From positions 28,255 to 92,254 of the forward strand of contig SZWC01006925.1 in NCBI GenBank assembly GCA_023375785.1: a DNA stretch of 64,000 nucleotides. Reading direction: 5' to 3'. Below the pieces are notes generated by a model. The model was not told the origin of the DNA and made no database searches. It was given only the letters and a program-made list of their open reading frames with translations. Shown here one piece after another: positions 35,565 to 47,299 of the stretch (its first letter is position 1; each line of letters opens with the position of its first letter). A program made the translations under genes and the position numbers. This DNA comes from Penium margaritaceum (lineage: Eukaryota > Streptophyta > Zygnematophyceae > Desmidiales > Peniaceae).

Positions 35565-37546
35565 TTGTTGCCGCAGCTGGCACGGAGAGCGAAGCAGAGG
35601 CAATGCCGCGAGAGGGAGGCAAGCGCACTGGCGACCCCAGAGGTAGCCGAGGAAGGGTTCGGCGTGCAGACTCACTGTGCGTTGTCTCCACTCTCTGGAT
35701 CAGTATGCCCTACGGACTCATGTCTAAATCGGAGAGGAGAAAATGTATACAGAGGATTAACAAGGACGACACGACCAGAGGAGCGAAGACGGACAGTGTC
35801 GACACCCTGAGTAGCAGAGAAATCCATGCCCTGATCATCTAGAGAGGTCATTGACAGCAGGCTGAGTTCCAAAGAGGGCACATAGAGGACGTCAGGCAAG
35901 AACAGCACGCCACTGGGGCCGACGAAGTGGACGACGCCAACCCCCTGAACAGGAAGCAACTGCCCAGACCCGGTGCGGACAAAACGAACAGGACCGGCAG
36001 GACCCAACAAGACAAAGGAGGCACGGACTGATGTCATGTGATGGGTGGCCCCGGAGTCAAGGACCCAGAAGCCACCGGAGACCCGAACCCCGGGAAGGAC
36101 ACCACAGGTAGCAAAAGTGCCAACAGGAGGGGATAACAAGGCGCACGCGGCAAGGCGACGAGGGAGCACAAACGATTGCCAGTTTTCGACGGTCGGTGGA
36201 GGTGGAGGGAGGAACCGGCGGTGGAGTAGGCCTGTGCACAGGAGAGACCTGTGGATTGCGGCAAGGAGGTGGAGCTGGAGCTGGAGCTGGACCTGGAGCT
36301 GGTGCTTGAGGTAGATAAGGAGCTGCTTGAGCGAGCCCAGTGGGCACGCATTGCACGGGCAAGGCGAAGATCATTAGGCGGCGCAGGACACTTCCAAGCA
36401 GAGTGCTCAGAAGAGCCACAGTTCCAACACACCACCTCGCGAGGAACCCGGGAGGGGGAGTTAGAGGGCTTCCCCTTACCCTTGCCCTTGCCGCGACCGC
36501 GGCCGCGGCCCTGAGAGGCAAGAGCTGTAGCGATAGAGAAGGAAGTGGATGATGTGGTAGAGGTAGAGGTGGAGCCAGAGGAAGAGGCAACAGAGGTGAC
36601 AGCAGCAACCCCAGCGACTGCAGAACGGTGAAGACGCTTGTCTTGCAGGCTGGTCCACCAAGCAGCAAGACGCTTTGCGGCAAAGCCCGCAGTGCTCCAA
36701 CACCAGGAGGGGATCGAGGCGGCACAGGCTGGGAAGCGAGGCAATGCAATTCATCGGCTTTGACGTCGCGAAGAAGGTCAGAAAGTTCCGGGATCAACCC
36801 ATTGACCATGGTGAGCACCGCCGAGAGTTGGCCGGGCGCTGCAGTGTCAAGCTCACGAAGCAACTTGAGCCCGCATGCCCAATACGCATCGGCCGATTCC
36901 TCCGCACGCATTCTGAGCATGTTGAACTGCACGGTGAGTGTGCTTTGAGCACCCTGGCCAGTGATAGTGGAGCGGCGGTAAAGCATGGTGTATGCGCCGA
37001 TGGGGTTAGAAGGGCGTTGGGCGGCAGGATCTGCGTTGTATGTGCCAACATCATCAACAAGCGTCTCAAGTGCGGCGGCGATGAGTGCACGGAAAGCGCG
37101 AGAAAACTCATCAGCGACAGGCGTGAAAGGCGGAACTGCAGGGAAGTAATAGTGCCACAGGCGTTCCCCTTGAGCCCAGGCACTGAAGCGAGTTTCCCAG
37201 GTAGAGAAAGCAAGCCCAGTAGCGCGGACAGGGGGTTGTGAGAAGAAGTCATGCTGGCGGGCCGCGGCGACAGTGGTGGCAGCAGGTGCAACAGCAGAGG
37301 AGTTGGCAGAATCAATGCTAGCAGCAGACGGTGTGGAGGAGGCACCAGCACTGGTGTCAGCAGGAGTGCCAGAGACAGAGGCACCAGGGAGATGCTTGAG
37401 GACGAGAGCAGCAACTTCATCAGCAAATGCAGCGCGATTGTCATTCGTGACTCTGAGGCGATCTTTAGCCTCTCGCTGAGCCTCGTGAGCAAGGTGCAGC
37501 TAACGTTGCAGGTCAGCTATGACTGACTCGTCGTCACCAGGCATGG

Positions 37547-37736
37547 TGACGACAAGGGGGTTCTGCCGGACAGATTTCGGCAGACTTTCCCCCGCCCCTG
37601 TGGACATGGGAAATCAGAGGGTGCCTTCGCACGTGGAAAAATGCTACAAGCCAACCCACCCCAAGTCAGACACGACAAGCAACCGCAGGGAGGGAGGAGA
37701 AGAAAGCCAACAGCAAGCGCCAAGAAGGTGGGCAGC
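37547..37736. other. Gap between element C and the hypothetical ORF
   Basis: Here the leader, primer site and 5' LTR of element C would be expected. I see none, only a small TCTGCCG/CGGCAGA inverted repeat near 37562-37585. Confidence 0.4.
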
Positions 37737-38777
37737 TCACGAGGCTGTGGGAGGAGGGGGTTTGCGAAGGAAGGAAAGGAGTGGAGAAACAACAGCAGCA
37801 AAGGCGGCAGCTAGGATAGAGACAGCAGCAGTAACTGGGACGAAGAGAGCAAGAGCGCCTGTGATGAATGCTACGCCAAATGTGGCGGAGATAGCTGCAG
37901 CGGAGATGAGAGCGGTGACGACGCTAACAGCAGCCGATGAAGATGCTGATGCGTATGTCACACCGGCATCAATGGACGTGTGCATCGAGGACGTCGCCGT
38001 TGCTGTGGCTAATGCTGCAGATGCTGTGGCTGATGCTGCAGCTAATGCGACCACTACCAGCGGTGTTCCTATGTCAGCAGCTGCTGCAGCAATGGGACCA
38101 TTCACCACGCTTGCCTCAGTATAATTTTTGGCCGCCCTACCAGCAGACGTGGCGGTAGGGGCACGCGCAGATCTGGCTGCTGTTGCAAAAGTAGCTGCGG
38201 TTGTAGTTGTGGCGTCAATGATGGTGGAGGCTACGCGAGAGAACGTGTCTGTGAGTGCCGTAGATTCATCGACGAACGCCACCCACAACTGAGTGAGAGT
38301 GACGCCCTCAGCGACGGCGCCATGCGGTTGGGTATTCTCAAGAGAAGCGGGAGGGGAGACGCTTACCGAGGTTTGAGGTGGTGGGGAGCCGACCGTGGTG
38401 TCACTACTACCATCGCGGCGTGAGCGAGAGCGGCGGTGCGCAGCCAGTCCCGCGTAGTACGACCCGAGCGACAGCGAAGAAGGAACCTCTCGGGACGCCA
38501 GCATGGCGAGTGGCGCCGCAGATGCGACGCCGTTCTCCCGAGGGTGGTGATCCGCTGTTGGGGCGGCTGTTGCACTGGAGGATGGGATGCGGCGACAGAT
38601 GTGGCAGTGGCCACCACCAGTAAGGAGAGATGCGGTGGAGACTGCCACTGAAGCTTTGGTGCGATCTGCTGCTGCTCGACTGTGGGAATGCAGGTTGCGG
38701 GGCACAGCTAGAGGGCCTGGGAGATAGCAACAGTGCGGCTGAGTAACAGCGAGTGACAGCAAGTGACAGGAAGACAC
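37737..38777 (-). CDS. Hypothetical 346-aa Ala/Ser/Thr-rich protein with hydrophobic C-terminus
   Basis: This is the only long open frame in the window that I cannot assign to a transposable element. The first ~100 residues are Ser/Pro/His-rich with a CHIC-type Cys/His patch near residue 57. Residues about 100-170 contain a basic RRSRSRRDGS segment and a VTLTQLWVAFVDESTALTDTF stretch. Residues about 170-260 are Ala/Thr-rich. Residues about 270-335 form two likely membrane-spanning segments (ALISAAAISATFGVAFITGALALFV and VSILAAAFAAVV), followed by SFLRKPPPPTAS and the stop. It lies between the gag start of element C and a minisatellite. The low-complexity Ala content means chance openness in GC-rich DNA is possible. 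No function is assigned. Confidence 0.35.
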   Translation of the reverse strand: MSSCHLLSLAVTQPHCCYLPGPLAVPRNLHSHSRAAADRTKASVAVSTASLLTGGGHCHICRRIPSSSATAAPTADHHPRENGVASAAPLAMLASREVPSSLSLGSYYAGLAAHRRSRSRRDGSSDTTVGSPPPQTSVSVSPPASLENTQPHGAVAEGVTLTQLWVAFVDESTALTDTFSRVASTIIDATTTTAATFATAARSARAPTATSAGRAAKNYTEASVVNGPIAAAAADIGTPLVVVALAAASATASAALATATATSSMHTSIDAGVTYASASSSAAVSVVTALISAAAISATFGVAFITGALALFVPVTAAVSILAAAFAAVVSPLLSFLRKPPPPTAS

Positions 38778-38814
38778 CGGAGAAAGGAAGAGTTAAAGCA
38801 GGAGAATGCTTCTG

Positions 38815-38906
38815 CTGCCTGTCACGGGCTGGAAGCTGCTTTCGCGGCCTCTCGCGGGCCGACAATTGCTTCTGCTGCGTGTCCTAGGGCCGGCAGCTGC
38901 TTCTGC
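38815..38906. repeat. 30/31-bp minisatellite, left part (about 3 units)
   Basis: Units of the form GCTTCTGCTGCGTGTCACGG continue on the far side of Copia element D at 47063. The last five bases, TCTGC (38902-38906), are the target duplication of that element. Confidence 0.85.
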
Positions 38907-39489
38907 TGTTGTGATGTTGTCAGTCATACACAGTTGTACAGTTGGTTGTGACCACTCGGCCGTGTCCATGCTCGTGCAGATCCTTGAGGCAGACCCAGCT
39001 GGAGACAGAGTTCCCTGAGGTGATGCTCCACCCGCTGGAGGCAGCCTGGCAGCCTACCCAGTGTACCAGAGGGCTCCCACAGCCCACGGACTACGTTTGG
39101 AGGTCTTCAGGATTCTCTCGGTGGACAGCCCTGCCAGGCTGATTTACATGTTTGTTTTCTTACACTCTCCGGCTGTTCCCGGACGTAGGCGTGTGACCAG
39201 TCGTTGTGTCTGTCTTTTCGTCGTGCATCCGTAGGATCAGACGGCGCTCCGTTTGGACGCTTGTGCGCAGAATTATGGCCAAAACAGTGGTTTTGGGCCG
39301 GTTCAGGTTTGACAGGCACCGCCGTGTGCGCCACCCGCCGTGAGCCNACTTCAGTTGAAGCTTGAGATACAAGTGCACGTGTCTCTCCCTACCCTTGCTG
39401 TCCCTTGCATGACCTGTGTGTCAACCAGCCAGACCCGTGCTGTCAGGCTAGCAAGCAGAAAGGCTAGGAAGCTTCCTGGAATCTTCTCA
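38907..39489 (+). repeat. 5' LTR of Copia element D
   Basis: Begins TGTTGTGATG and ends CTTCTCA. It is about 50 bp shorter than its partner because the single N at 39347 replaces a stretch that is present at 46868-46919 of the 3' LTR. Confidence 0.95.
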
Positions 39490-39501
39490 TGGTATCAGAG
39501 C
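39490..39501 (+). other. Primer-binding site (tRNA-iMet type) of element D
   Basis: TGGTATCAGAGC directly follows the CA end of the 5' LTR, the standard arrangement in plant Copia elements. Confidence 0.9.
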
Positions 39502-40617
39502 AGGCCAGCCAGTGCTCGTCGTGCTGCGCAGCAGAGACACAGCAGCTGCAGCAGCAGTGAGCAGCAGCAGTGGCAGCAGCCCACAGCAGCAGCAGCAGGT
39601 CCTGGTTGGACCCATCACCACCCTGAGTCGCTTGAAGCAACAAGAGCACGCAGCGACGCATATGCCATCATCCTGATGCGTCAGAAACCGCAACGGCAGG
39701 TTCGTGCTGCAGCTGCAGCGTGCCACAACGGCTTGAGGCCGTTGGAGCCCTTGCGCGCAGCAGCAGCCGGTCCGAGGCCGCCCGTGTGGCGACTTGGAGC
39801 CGCAAACCGGGCGAGCAACAGCACCATCAGCAAGCAACAGCAGCAGCGGCGGTCGTGGCCACTCAGGCACCAGAGGCACCAGTACCTTTTGTAGGTGCTG
39901 ACTCCAGCCGTGCAGCTTCCTGGAAGCCGCACGGACGTGGAGGAGCCGCAGAGGCAAATCGCGTCAGCCGCCATCCTCTCTTCACCCGCCTGTGCCGGAC
40001 TCAAATAGCCACCAAAAGTTGGGCGCTATGGCTCGTTGGAAAGCTTAGATCTCAAGATTTCCATCGCGTCCTTTCTCGCCTCATTTGGAGCTCTGTAGCC
40101 TCCAGCATTCACCGTTCCGCATCACTGATTTGAATTTTTCATTTTTTCGGCCTGAGCACAAAATCAGGTCATTTTGGCCTTTTTCCCCACTTTTTGAAGA
40201 CGAAAATTTCACCATTTTCTTCAGCATCCTCAGAAACCTCTGTGGTCCATATTTCGCTTCATTTGGACAACCTTCAGTTTTTAGTGGTGAAAATTTAAAT
40301 TTTTAAATTTTCAGCACTTGGCCGATTTTTCGTCAGAAGGTCGACTTTTGCCACCGTCCTAAATCGGCGAGAAACGCTGACGGTTCTGCGTTCAGACGAC
40401 TTTCGCACCGCCTCAGCATGGAGCCGAGCAGCTCCAAGGGCAAGGAGCTGGAGGACACCGTCACGAGCGGGGGCCGCAGCCCACGCTCAAAGGCGATTGA
40501 CTTCCTGCTGGTGGGGCAATCGTCACTCCGCCAACGCCAGGATGAGCAGTCAGCTACGCTGCGACAGATCCGCGATGCCTTGGTCTCTCTGTCTGGGACA
40601 CCGGGACATTAGCCCAG

Positions 40618-40635
40618 GAGAGAGAGAGAGAGAGA
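40618..40635 (+). repeat. (GA)n microsatellite in gag of element D
   Basis: Uninterrupted GA dinucleotide run between the two gag frames. Confidence 0.9.
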
Positions 40636-43008
40636 CAGGCAACCCCATCGGCCCAGGAGTCTGCTGGCCCCACTGCCGCCCCTGCGCAGAGACGAGAGTC
40701 CATGGTCGAGGAGTAGGATCAGGCGCCACCTCCCACTGGGGAGGACGCGCTTCGCCGGCTGATGGAGCAGATGAGGAGCCTGCGCATTGAGACACCGGCG
40801 CCCAGTCCGAGGGGACAGCAGCAGCAGCAGCAGCAGACCGACCCGCGTCAGGTCTCGGGTGCTGCTGGAGGAGCAGCGTNGATGCCTTTCATGCCCTTCC
40901 CACGCCCGCTCCTAGCACCACCAGAGGTCCAGCTCCCCACGGAGCGACGACCCAAGGACTTCGAGACTTCCCCGCCTCGCTACGACAGCAAGGCGGGGTT
41001 TGACTGTTGGGAGGTGCTGTTTCAGGTATGGGCAGACTCAGAGGGATTCTGGCCCTACTACCACAGCCAGTACCAGACGGCTGATTCGCTCCAGTCCCAG
41101 ACGGCAGCGCGTGCCATGCGTGGACTGCTGTACGCAGTTCCACAGGAGATAGTGGTCGACTTCCGCCCCTTCCTGGGCGCGCCTCGGACAGGAGCAGGCG
41201 CACACCCGCGCCGTGGCTGGGAGCTGGCGCTGACCCTTTTTGCAGCAGAGACTCACGCGACTCGGTCAGCGCGCCTTCGGGAGTTCCACTCCCTTCATCA
41301 GGGATCCTCGGAGTCAGTAGCTGATTATTGGCGTCGGGCCATGCGCCTGTACACTCGTCTGGGCACCGGAGGCGGCTCTCAGCTCTGGGCGCTGGACACC
41401 ATCATGCTCGGAGTTCGCCCCGAGCTCACTGACACCTTCTCCCGCCTCGACCAGGACGTCCTCGCGTCCATGTCTGACACCCTGCAGCTGTTGCCCTGGG
41501 CGCAGCGGTACTTCATCCAGGTCGCGACAGCTGACGAGGCAGCCCGCGCGCATCGGCAGGGCGCAATGGCCGCAGCAGCAGTGGGAGCGACGTCCTCTAC
41601 GCCTTCCACACCGTCGTCCACCTTCACCCCCACCAGCTCCACCTCTGCCTCTCCCACTTCCTCCCCTGCTACTCCGACAGCCACTGCAGCAGCCGTGAAG
41701 GGGAAGAAGGGGAAGAAGAAGAGGGGACCGCAGCAGCCTTCCGGTGGCACCGGACGGGCGGTCCGCTGCCACAACTGCGGCGGACCTCATCGCTACACTG
41801 AGTGTCAGCAGGAGCTAGACTGGGCGAGGATCACCCGCGGTCTTCAGGCAGCCCACGAGGAGCGGATCCGCACAGGAGCAGCAGCCCGTGCCGCAGCGAC
41901 CTCAGGAGCAGCACCGGCGACAGATCCTCCGCCATCTGGGGGGAGTACCACGTCGGACCCGAGGGACCAGACCATCGCGCAGCTACGTCGACTGTTGGCA
42001 CTTCGCTCACAGGGAGGTGCGAGTGTGCTGTCACAGCCGAGTGGTCCACAGACTGACTGTCCATCTGTGTTTGTGGCACGTGGACGTACTTGTGGGGGGG
42101 CTACGTCGCCTGGTGAGGATGAGTCTGACAGCACAGAGTGGTTGGATGAGTCGCATCATTGTGCATTGTCCCGCTTTCCTACCACACCTGCTGAGCGTCC
42201 AGCAGAGGCAGCGTGCTCCGTTGCTCGTTGTACCGTGACCACCACAGGTCGTGAGGCGAGTGGCCACTGGATCATTGACTCAGGGGCCACTCACCACATG
42301 ACCTGCGACCGTACCGCCTTTGTCGTGCTTGGTCCTGTTGGGTCTGTTCGGTCAGTGCGGATAGGTTCTAGGCAGTCACTACCTGTTCAGGGGACAGGGG
42401 TCGTACGGTTCGATGGTCCGTCTGGTCCCGTGTATCTTTCTGACGTGCTTTTCGTACCTGATCTCGAGCTCAGCCTGCTCTCTGTCCATGCCTGCACGAG
42501 GATGGGTCTCTCTGTTCACCACTCCATTGATGATGCCATGATCACTGCACTTGACACTTCCACGGTTGTGTTGCGTGCCTCTGTTGTGGATGACCTGTAT
42601 CGCATCGTGCGCTGCTCTGCTCCTGACTCTTCCCCTTGCTCATCTGCCCGCGTCTTTGTCACGGGGGTGTTGTCTCCTGACCACCAGCGCCTGTTACATC
42701 GACGCCTGTGTCATGTGAGCACGGACACTGTGTCCAGGCTCATTCGTACACAGCCCGCTCTCGGTCTTGACGCGGCTTCCTTCGAGAAGCCGCCCAAGAC
42801 CGACTGTCTGTTCTGCGCTCAGGGCAAGATGCATCGATGCACCTACCCTGCCTCCGTCACTCGCGCGCAGCGTCCCCTGGAGCTTGTCCACTCGGACCTC
42901 CTCGGACCTCTCCCTGTCGAGTCTGTCGCTGACCGTGGTCGGTATGTTCTTACCCTCACGGATGACTTCACCCGCATGCGGTGGGTCTACTGCCTCCGCC
43001 ACAAGAGT

Positions 43009-43009
43009 N
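43009..43009. other. Assembly joint (single N) with duplicated flanks
   Basis: The 177 bp left of the N (42832-43008) recur right of it (43010-43186) with one difference. A similar case is the N at 45004, with 159-bp near-identical flanks (44845-45003, 45005-45163). Single Ns at 39347 and 40880 lack duplicated flanks. These look like unmerged contig ends rather than biology. Confidence 0.85.
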
Positions 43010-46000
43010 CATCGATGCACCTACCCTGCCTCCGTCACTCGCGCGCAGCGTCCCCTGGAGCTTGTCCACTCGGACCTCCTCGGACCTCTCCCTGTCGCGT
43101 CTGTCGCTGACCGTGGTCGGTATGTTCTTACCCTCACGGATGACTTCACCCGCATGCGGTGGGTCTACTGCCTCCGCCACAAGAGTGATGCCGCTCTAGC
43201 CGTGCGCTTGTGGCTCGTGATGGCCGAGCGTCAGTCTCGTCACTCCCTCCACACCTTCCGCTCTGACCGCGGCGGTGAGTATCTCGGTGAGCTGACCACT
43301 CACTTCGCCGAGCTTGGTATCTGTCACCAGCTCTCGGCCCCTGCTACGCCACAGCAGAACGGTGTGTCCGAGCGCTGGAACCGCACCATGGAGGACGCGG
43401 TTCGCGCCATGCGCGCTGAGTGCGGTCTCCCGGAGTCCTTCGCCTTCGAGGGCTTCGCCTACATGACGTGGGTCTGGAACCGCCTCCCGCATGGTCCCTT
43501 GCCGGACCACGTCACGCCGTATGAGCTGTGGTTCGGTCACCGTGCGGACCTCAGGCTTGCTCGCGTCTGGGGTTCCTTGGCCTGTGTCTGGTACACCGAA
43601 GACCAGCAGGGGTCCAAGGTCTCTCCGCGCGGCCGGATGTGTGCCTTCCTCGGTGTCTCCTCGCACTCCAAAGCGTGGCGTTTCTGGGATGCGGGTCGCC
43701 ACCACATCCTTGAGTCGCGCGACGCGCTGTTTTTTGAGGCACTGTCGTACCGCGACCTGTTTGCCATTCTCACCCAGGCAGCGTCTCACGTTCCCACCTG
43801 TGAGGCCTCCCGTCGGATGGGGGAGTCTACCCCACAGGGTGAGTCCGTCCGGGGTGCCTCCGGGGTGGGACCGTCGCTGGCCACCATTGACCCGGCCATC
43901 ATTGACCCGGCCATCATTGCTGTCGGGCCTGTAGTCTCTACGCCTGCCCCGCTTGCGCCCGCCACGACTGTCTCGCCCGCGCCTGTCGGGACTGCCTCGC
44001 CCGCACCTGCAGCGCCTGCTTCGTCCGCACCTGCAGCGCTTGCTTCGCCTGTACCTGCAGCGCCTGCTTTGCCCGCACCTGCAGCGCCTGCTTCGCCTGC
44101 CGGGGCTGCACCTGCCACCTCTTTGCCTGCGGCACCTGCCTCACCCGCGCCCGCCGCGACTGTCTCGCCCGCGCCTGCCGCGACCGTCTCGTCCGTGCCT
44201 GCAACGCCTGTTTCACCCGCGCCTGCCGCTCCTGTCTCGCCCACGCCTGCAACGTCTCCAGAGATAGCACCTGCCCTCCCTGTGCCAGAACCGTCGGTCA
44301 GCTCAGACTCGGGCTACTCCCGTGGACCAGGTGGGCGTCTCCGCCCACTGGCCTCACGAGCACCTTCGACTGCGGTTGCGCCACCCAGACGACGCACGCG
44401 CAGCGTGCACAGTGGTGACCCTGGCACAAAGGCTCTCGGCCTAAGTGTCCAAGGCACCTACACGGAGGTGCACCCAGCTTGTCCCATTGGGCACCAGCTG
44501 TTCGCTGACGAGCACGAGGCTACACAGGCAGCTGCCGCTGACCTAGTTGCGGTCCGTCCGACCCATGAGGCATGTGTCCTAGCCACCCGGAGCTCCCCTT
44601 TGACGGTCCCTGATCCAGACACGTTAAAGGAGGCTCTCTCAGGAGAGGATGCTGAGCAGTGGCGGGCCGCCTGTGAGGACGAGCTCAGGGCCATCCGGGA
44701 GCACGGAGTCTTTGAGCTGGTCGACCGTCCTGAGGGACGGAAGGTCGTGCAGGCCAAGTGGGTCTTCCGCAAGAAGGTGAAGCCTGACGGCTCACTGGAC
44801 CGCTATAAGGCCCGCTTGACTGCCAAGGGATTCTCTCAGGTTGAGGGGATCGACTTCACTGACACCTTTGCCCCTGTTGGCCGCATGACCACAGCTCGCG
44901 CGCTGCTTGGTGTGGTCGCTCACCATGACTGGGAGCTGCACCAGATGGATGTGAACAATGCGTTCCTCCACGGCACCTTGGAGGAGGAGATCTACATGGT
45001 CCANGGGGATCGACTTCACTGACACCTTTGCCCCTGTTGGCCGCATGACCACAGCTCGCGCGCTGCTGGGTGTGGTCGCTCACCATGACTGAGTGCTGCA
45101 CCAGATGGATGTGAACAATGCGTTCCTCCACGGCACCTTGGAGGAGGAGATCTACATGGTCCAGCCACCTGGGTTTGAGGTCGAGGGCAACAAGGTCTGG
45201 CGCTTGCGCAAGGCCTTGTATGGCCTGAAGCAGTCGCCCCGGTGCTGGAACCGAGAGATCACTCGCACCCTCACTCAGGCCGAGTACGTCCAGAGTGATG
45301 CCGACCCGTCACTTTTCATCCGACGGACAGCCGAGCACCTCACTGCCCTTCTGGTGTATGTGGACGATCTCCTGATTGCGTCTCCTTCACTGGAGGCCGT
45401 GAAGGAGGCCAAGGCGGTCCTGCAGGCCGCCTACAGGATGAAGGACCTTGGTCGAGCGGCTGTTTTCCTCCGGATGGAGATTGTACGTGATCGTCGTCGA
45501 CGGACACTCCTCCTCCATCAGGCACGATATGCACAGGTTGTGGGGGAGCGGTTTGCTGACCTCCTTGGCGCTGTTCCCGCCGCCTCGTCACCCATCATTC
45601 TCGACGGGCAGGACGCCCTGAAGGCGACAGACCCAGCCGATCTGGGCGAGACTGTGGACGTGACCCTGTACTTGCACATCATTGGCTCACTGATGTACTT
45701 GGCCACGACCACGCGTCCCGACATTGCGTTCGCTGTCAACCTACTCGCATAGTTCAGTCAGTTCCCTCGGGCTCGCGCTCTGCACGTAGCTTTGCGAGTC
45801 GTCCGGTACGTGGTCTCCACACCGTATCACGGTCTCTGCTTTCGGAGACAGTGCTCGGTTGTGGTAGATGGCTACACTGACAGCGACTGGGCATGGAGTC
45901 CTGATGGACGCAGCCGCACGGGTTACGTGTTCCTGCTTGGTGGCACAGTTGTGTCTTGGCGCAGCGGCAAGCAGGGGTGCATTGCTCGCAGCTTTTCACA

Positions 46001-46421
46001 GGCTGAGTATGTTGCTCTGGGCGCTGGCGCTGCTGAGGCGGTGTGGCTGCAGCGGTTGTTCCAGTGCTTGGGTCAGTCCGTGCCTACCATCATCCTCCGA
46101 TGCGACAACCAGAGTGCTCTCGCGATCGCAGAGAACTCTGGTGTGTTCCACGCACGCACGAAGTACATCGCTGTCGAGTATCATTTCGTGCGCGATCTGG
46201 TGGAGCGGTAGTTGATCTCCATCGTCTGGGTGGGCACAGACTTGCAGCTCGCTGACTTCCTGACCAAGGCACTGGCACGTGGGAAGTTCCTCGGGGCTAT
46301 TCGTTCCGTCGGATTGCGACCCCTGTCCGAGAGTGGGTGATTGTCCGGGTCCCTGTTGAGCACTCTGTCTTGCACCGGCACGCGTTCTGCACGTGTATGG
46401 ACATGCGTCCCATCGGGTCAT

Positions 46422-46428
46422 GGGGGAG
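46422..46428 (+). other. Polypurine tract of element D
   Basis: GGGGGAG immediately precedes the TG start of the 3' LTR. The same heptamer marks the LTR edge in elements B and C. Confidence 0.85.
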
Positions 46429-47062
46429 TGTTGTGATGTTGTCAGTCATACACAGTTGTACAGTTGGTTGTGACCACTCGGGCGTGTCCATGCTCGTGCA
46501 GATCCTTGAGGCGGACCCAACTAGAGACAGAGTTCCCTGAGGTGATGCTCCACCCGCTGGAGGCAGCCTGGCAGCCTACCCAATGTACGAGAGGGCTCCC
46601 ACAGCCCACGGACTACGTTTGGAGGTCTTCAGGATTTTCTCGGTGGACAGCCCTGCCAGGCTGATTTACATGTTTGTTTTCTTACACTCTCCGGCTGTTC
46701 CCGGACGTAGGCGTGTGACCAGTCGTTGTGTCTGTCTTTTCGTCGTGCATCCGTAGGATCAAACGGCGCTCCGTTTGGACGCTTGTGCGCAGAATTATGG
46801 CCAAAACAGTGGTTTTGGGCCGGTTCAGGTTTGACAGGCACCGCCGTGTGCGCCACCCGCCGTGAGCCACGGCGGCTATTTATGTTGTGGACCTGTCATT
46901 TGTTATCTCTCTCTGTATTAACTTCAGTTGAAGCTTGAGATACAAGTGCACGTGTCTCTCCCTACCCTTGCTGTCCCTTGCATGACCTGTGTGTCAACCA
47001 GCCAGACCCGTGCTGTCAGGCTAGCAAGCAGAAAGGCTAGGAAGCTTCCTGGAATCTTCTCA
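46429..47062 (+). repeat. 3' LTR of Copia element D
   Basis: 634 bp, TGTTGTGATG to CTTCTCA, with target duplication TCTGC at 47063-47067. It contains the stretch CGGCTATTTATG near 46872 that may serve as a TATA-type signal. Confidence 0.95.
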
Positions 47063-47299
47063 TCTGCTGCCTGTCACAGTCCGGCAGTTGCTTCTGCGGC
47101 GTGTCCTAGAGCCGGGAGTCGCTTCTGCTGCGTGTCACGGGCTGGCAGCTGCTTCTACAACGTGTCACAGGGTCGGCAGCTGCTTCTGCTGCGTGTCACG
47201 AGCCGGTAGTTGCTTCTGCTGCATATCACGGGCTGGCAGCTGCGTCTCCGGCGTATCCTAGGGCCGGCAGCTGCTTCTGCTGCGTGGCACGAGCCGGCA
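47063..47299. repeat. 30/31-bp minisatellite, right part (about 8 units)
   Basis: Units alternate between a GTGTCACGGGCTGGCA type and a GTGTCCTAGGGCCGGCA type, each led by GCTGCTTCTGCTGC. With one TCTGC counted once, the array phase carries on from 38906. Confidence 0.9.

Larger units (their letters stand above)
31396..37546 (-). mobile_element. Ty1/Copia element C (minus strand), 5' LTR missing
   Basis: From right to left: gag with a probable start near 37544, a zinc knuckle region (CWNCGSSEHSAWKC near 36430-36390), protease (WVLDSGATHHMTS near 36070), GAG-pre-integrase (HRRLGHVHTDAI near 35050), integrase (FRSGRGGEFLV near 34690, QNGVSELWNR near 34580), an Ala/Pro/Ser-rich linker (about 34100-33800), reverse transcriptase (YKARLTAKGFSQ near 33370, YVDDLLIASP near 32980), RNase H (near 32500-32060) and the 3' LTR. 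A solo-LTR-like insertion lies at 35219-35564. It is broken in several places. It is in opposite orientation to B and D but of the same lineage. Confidence 0.85.
38907..47062 (+). mobile_element. Ty1/Copia element D, nearly complete, recent insertion
   Basis: Complete layout: 5' LTR (38907-39489), primer site TGGTATCAGAGC (39490-39501), leader, gag (start near 40418; zinc knuckle CHNCGGPHRYTEC near 41770), protease (WIIDSGATHHM near 42272), GAG-pre-integrase (LLHRRLCHVS near 42696), integrase (FRSDRGGEYLGE near 43258, QNGVSERWNR near 43355), an Ala/Pro repeat linker (about 43940-44265), reverse transcriptase (YKARLTAKGFSQ near 44805, YVDDLLIAS near 45357), RNase H (DGYTDSDWAWSPDG near 45870), purine tract GGGGGAG (46422-46428) and 3' LTR (46429-47062). 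TCTGC flanks both ends. The LTRs differ at about 8 of ~575 aligned bases, so the insertion is young. There are few breaks; two single-N assembly joints with repeated flanks (43009, 45004) fall inside and a third N shortens the 5' LTR. Confidence 0.95.

Noticed and set aside
37547-38906. 5' LTR of Copia element C
   Set aside because: No sequence resembling the LTR at 31396-31900 and no primer site was found here.
43786-44270. Minus-strand Ala/Gly/Glu repeat frames
   Set aside because: Shadow of the Ala/Pro linker of Copia element D.
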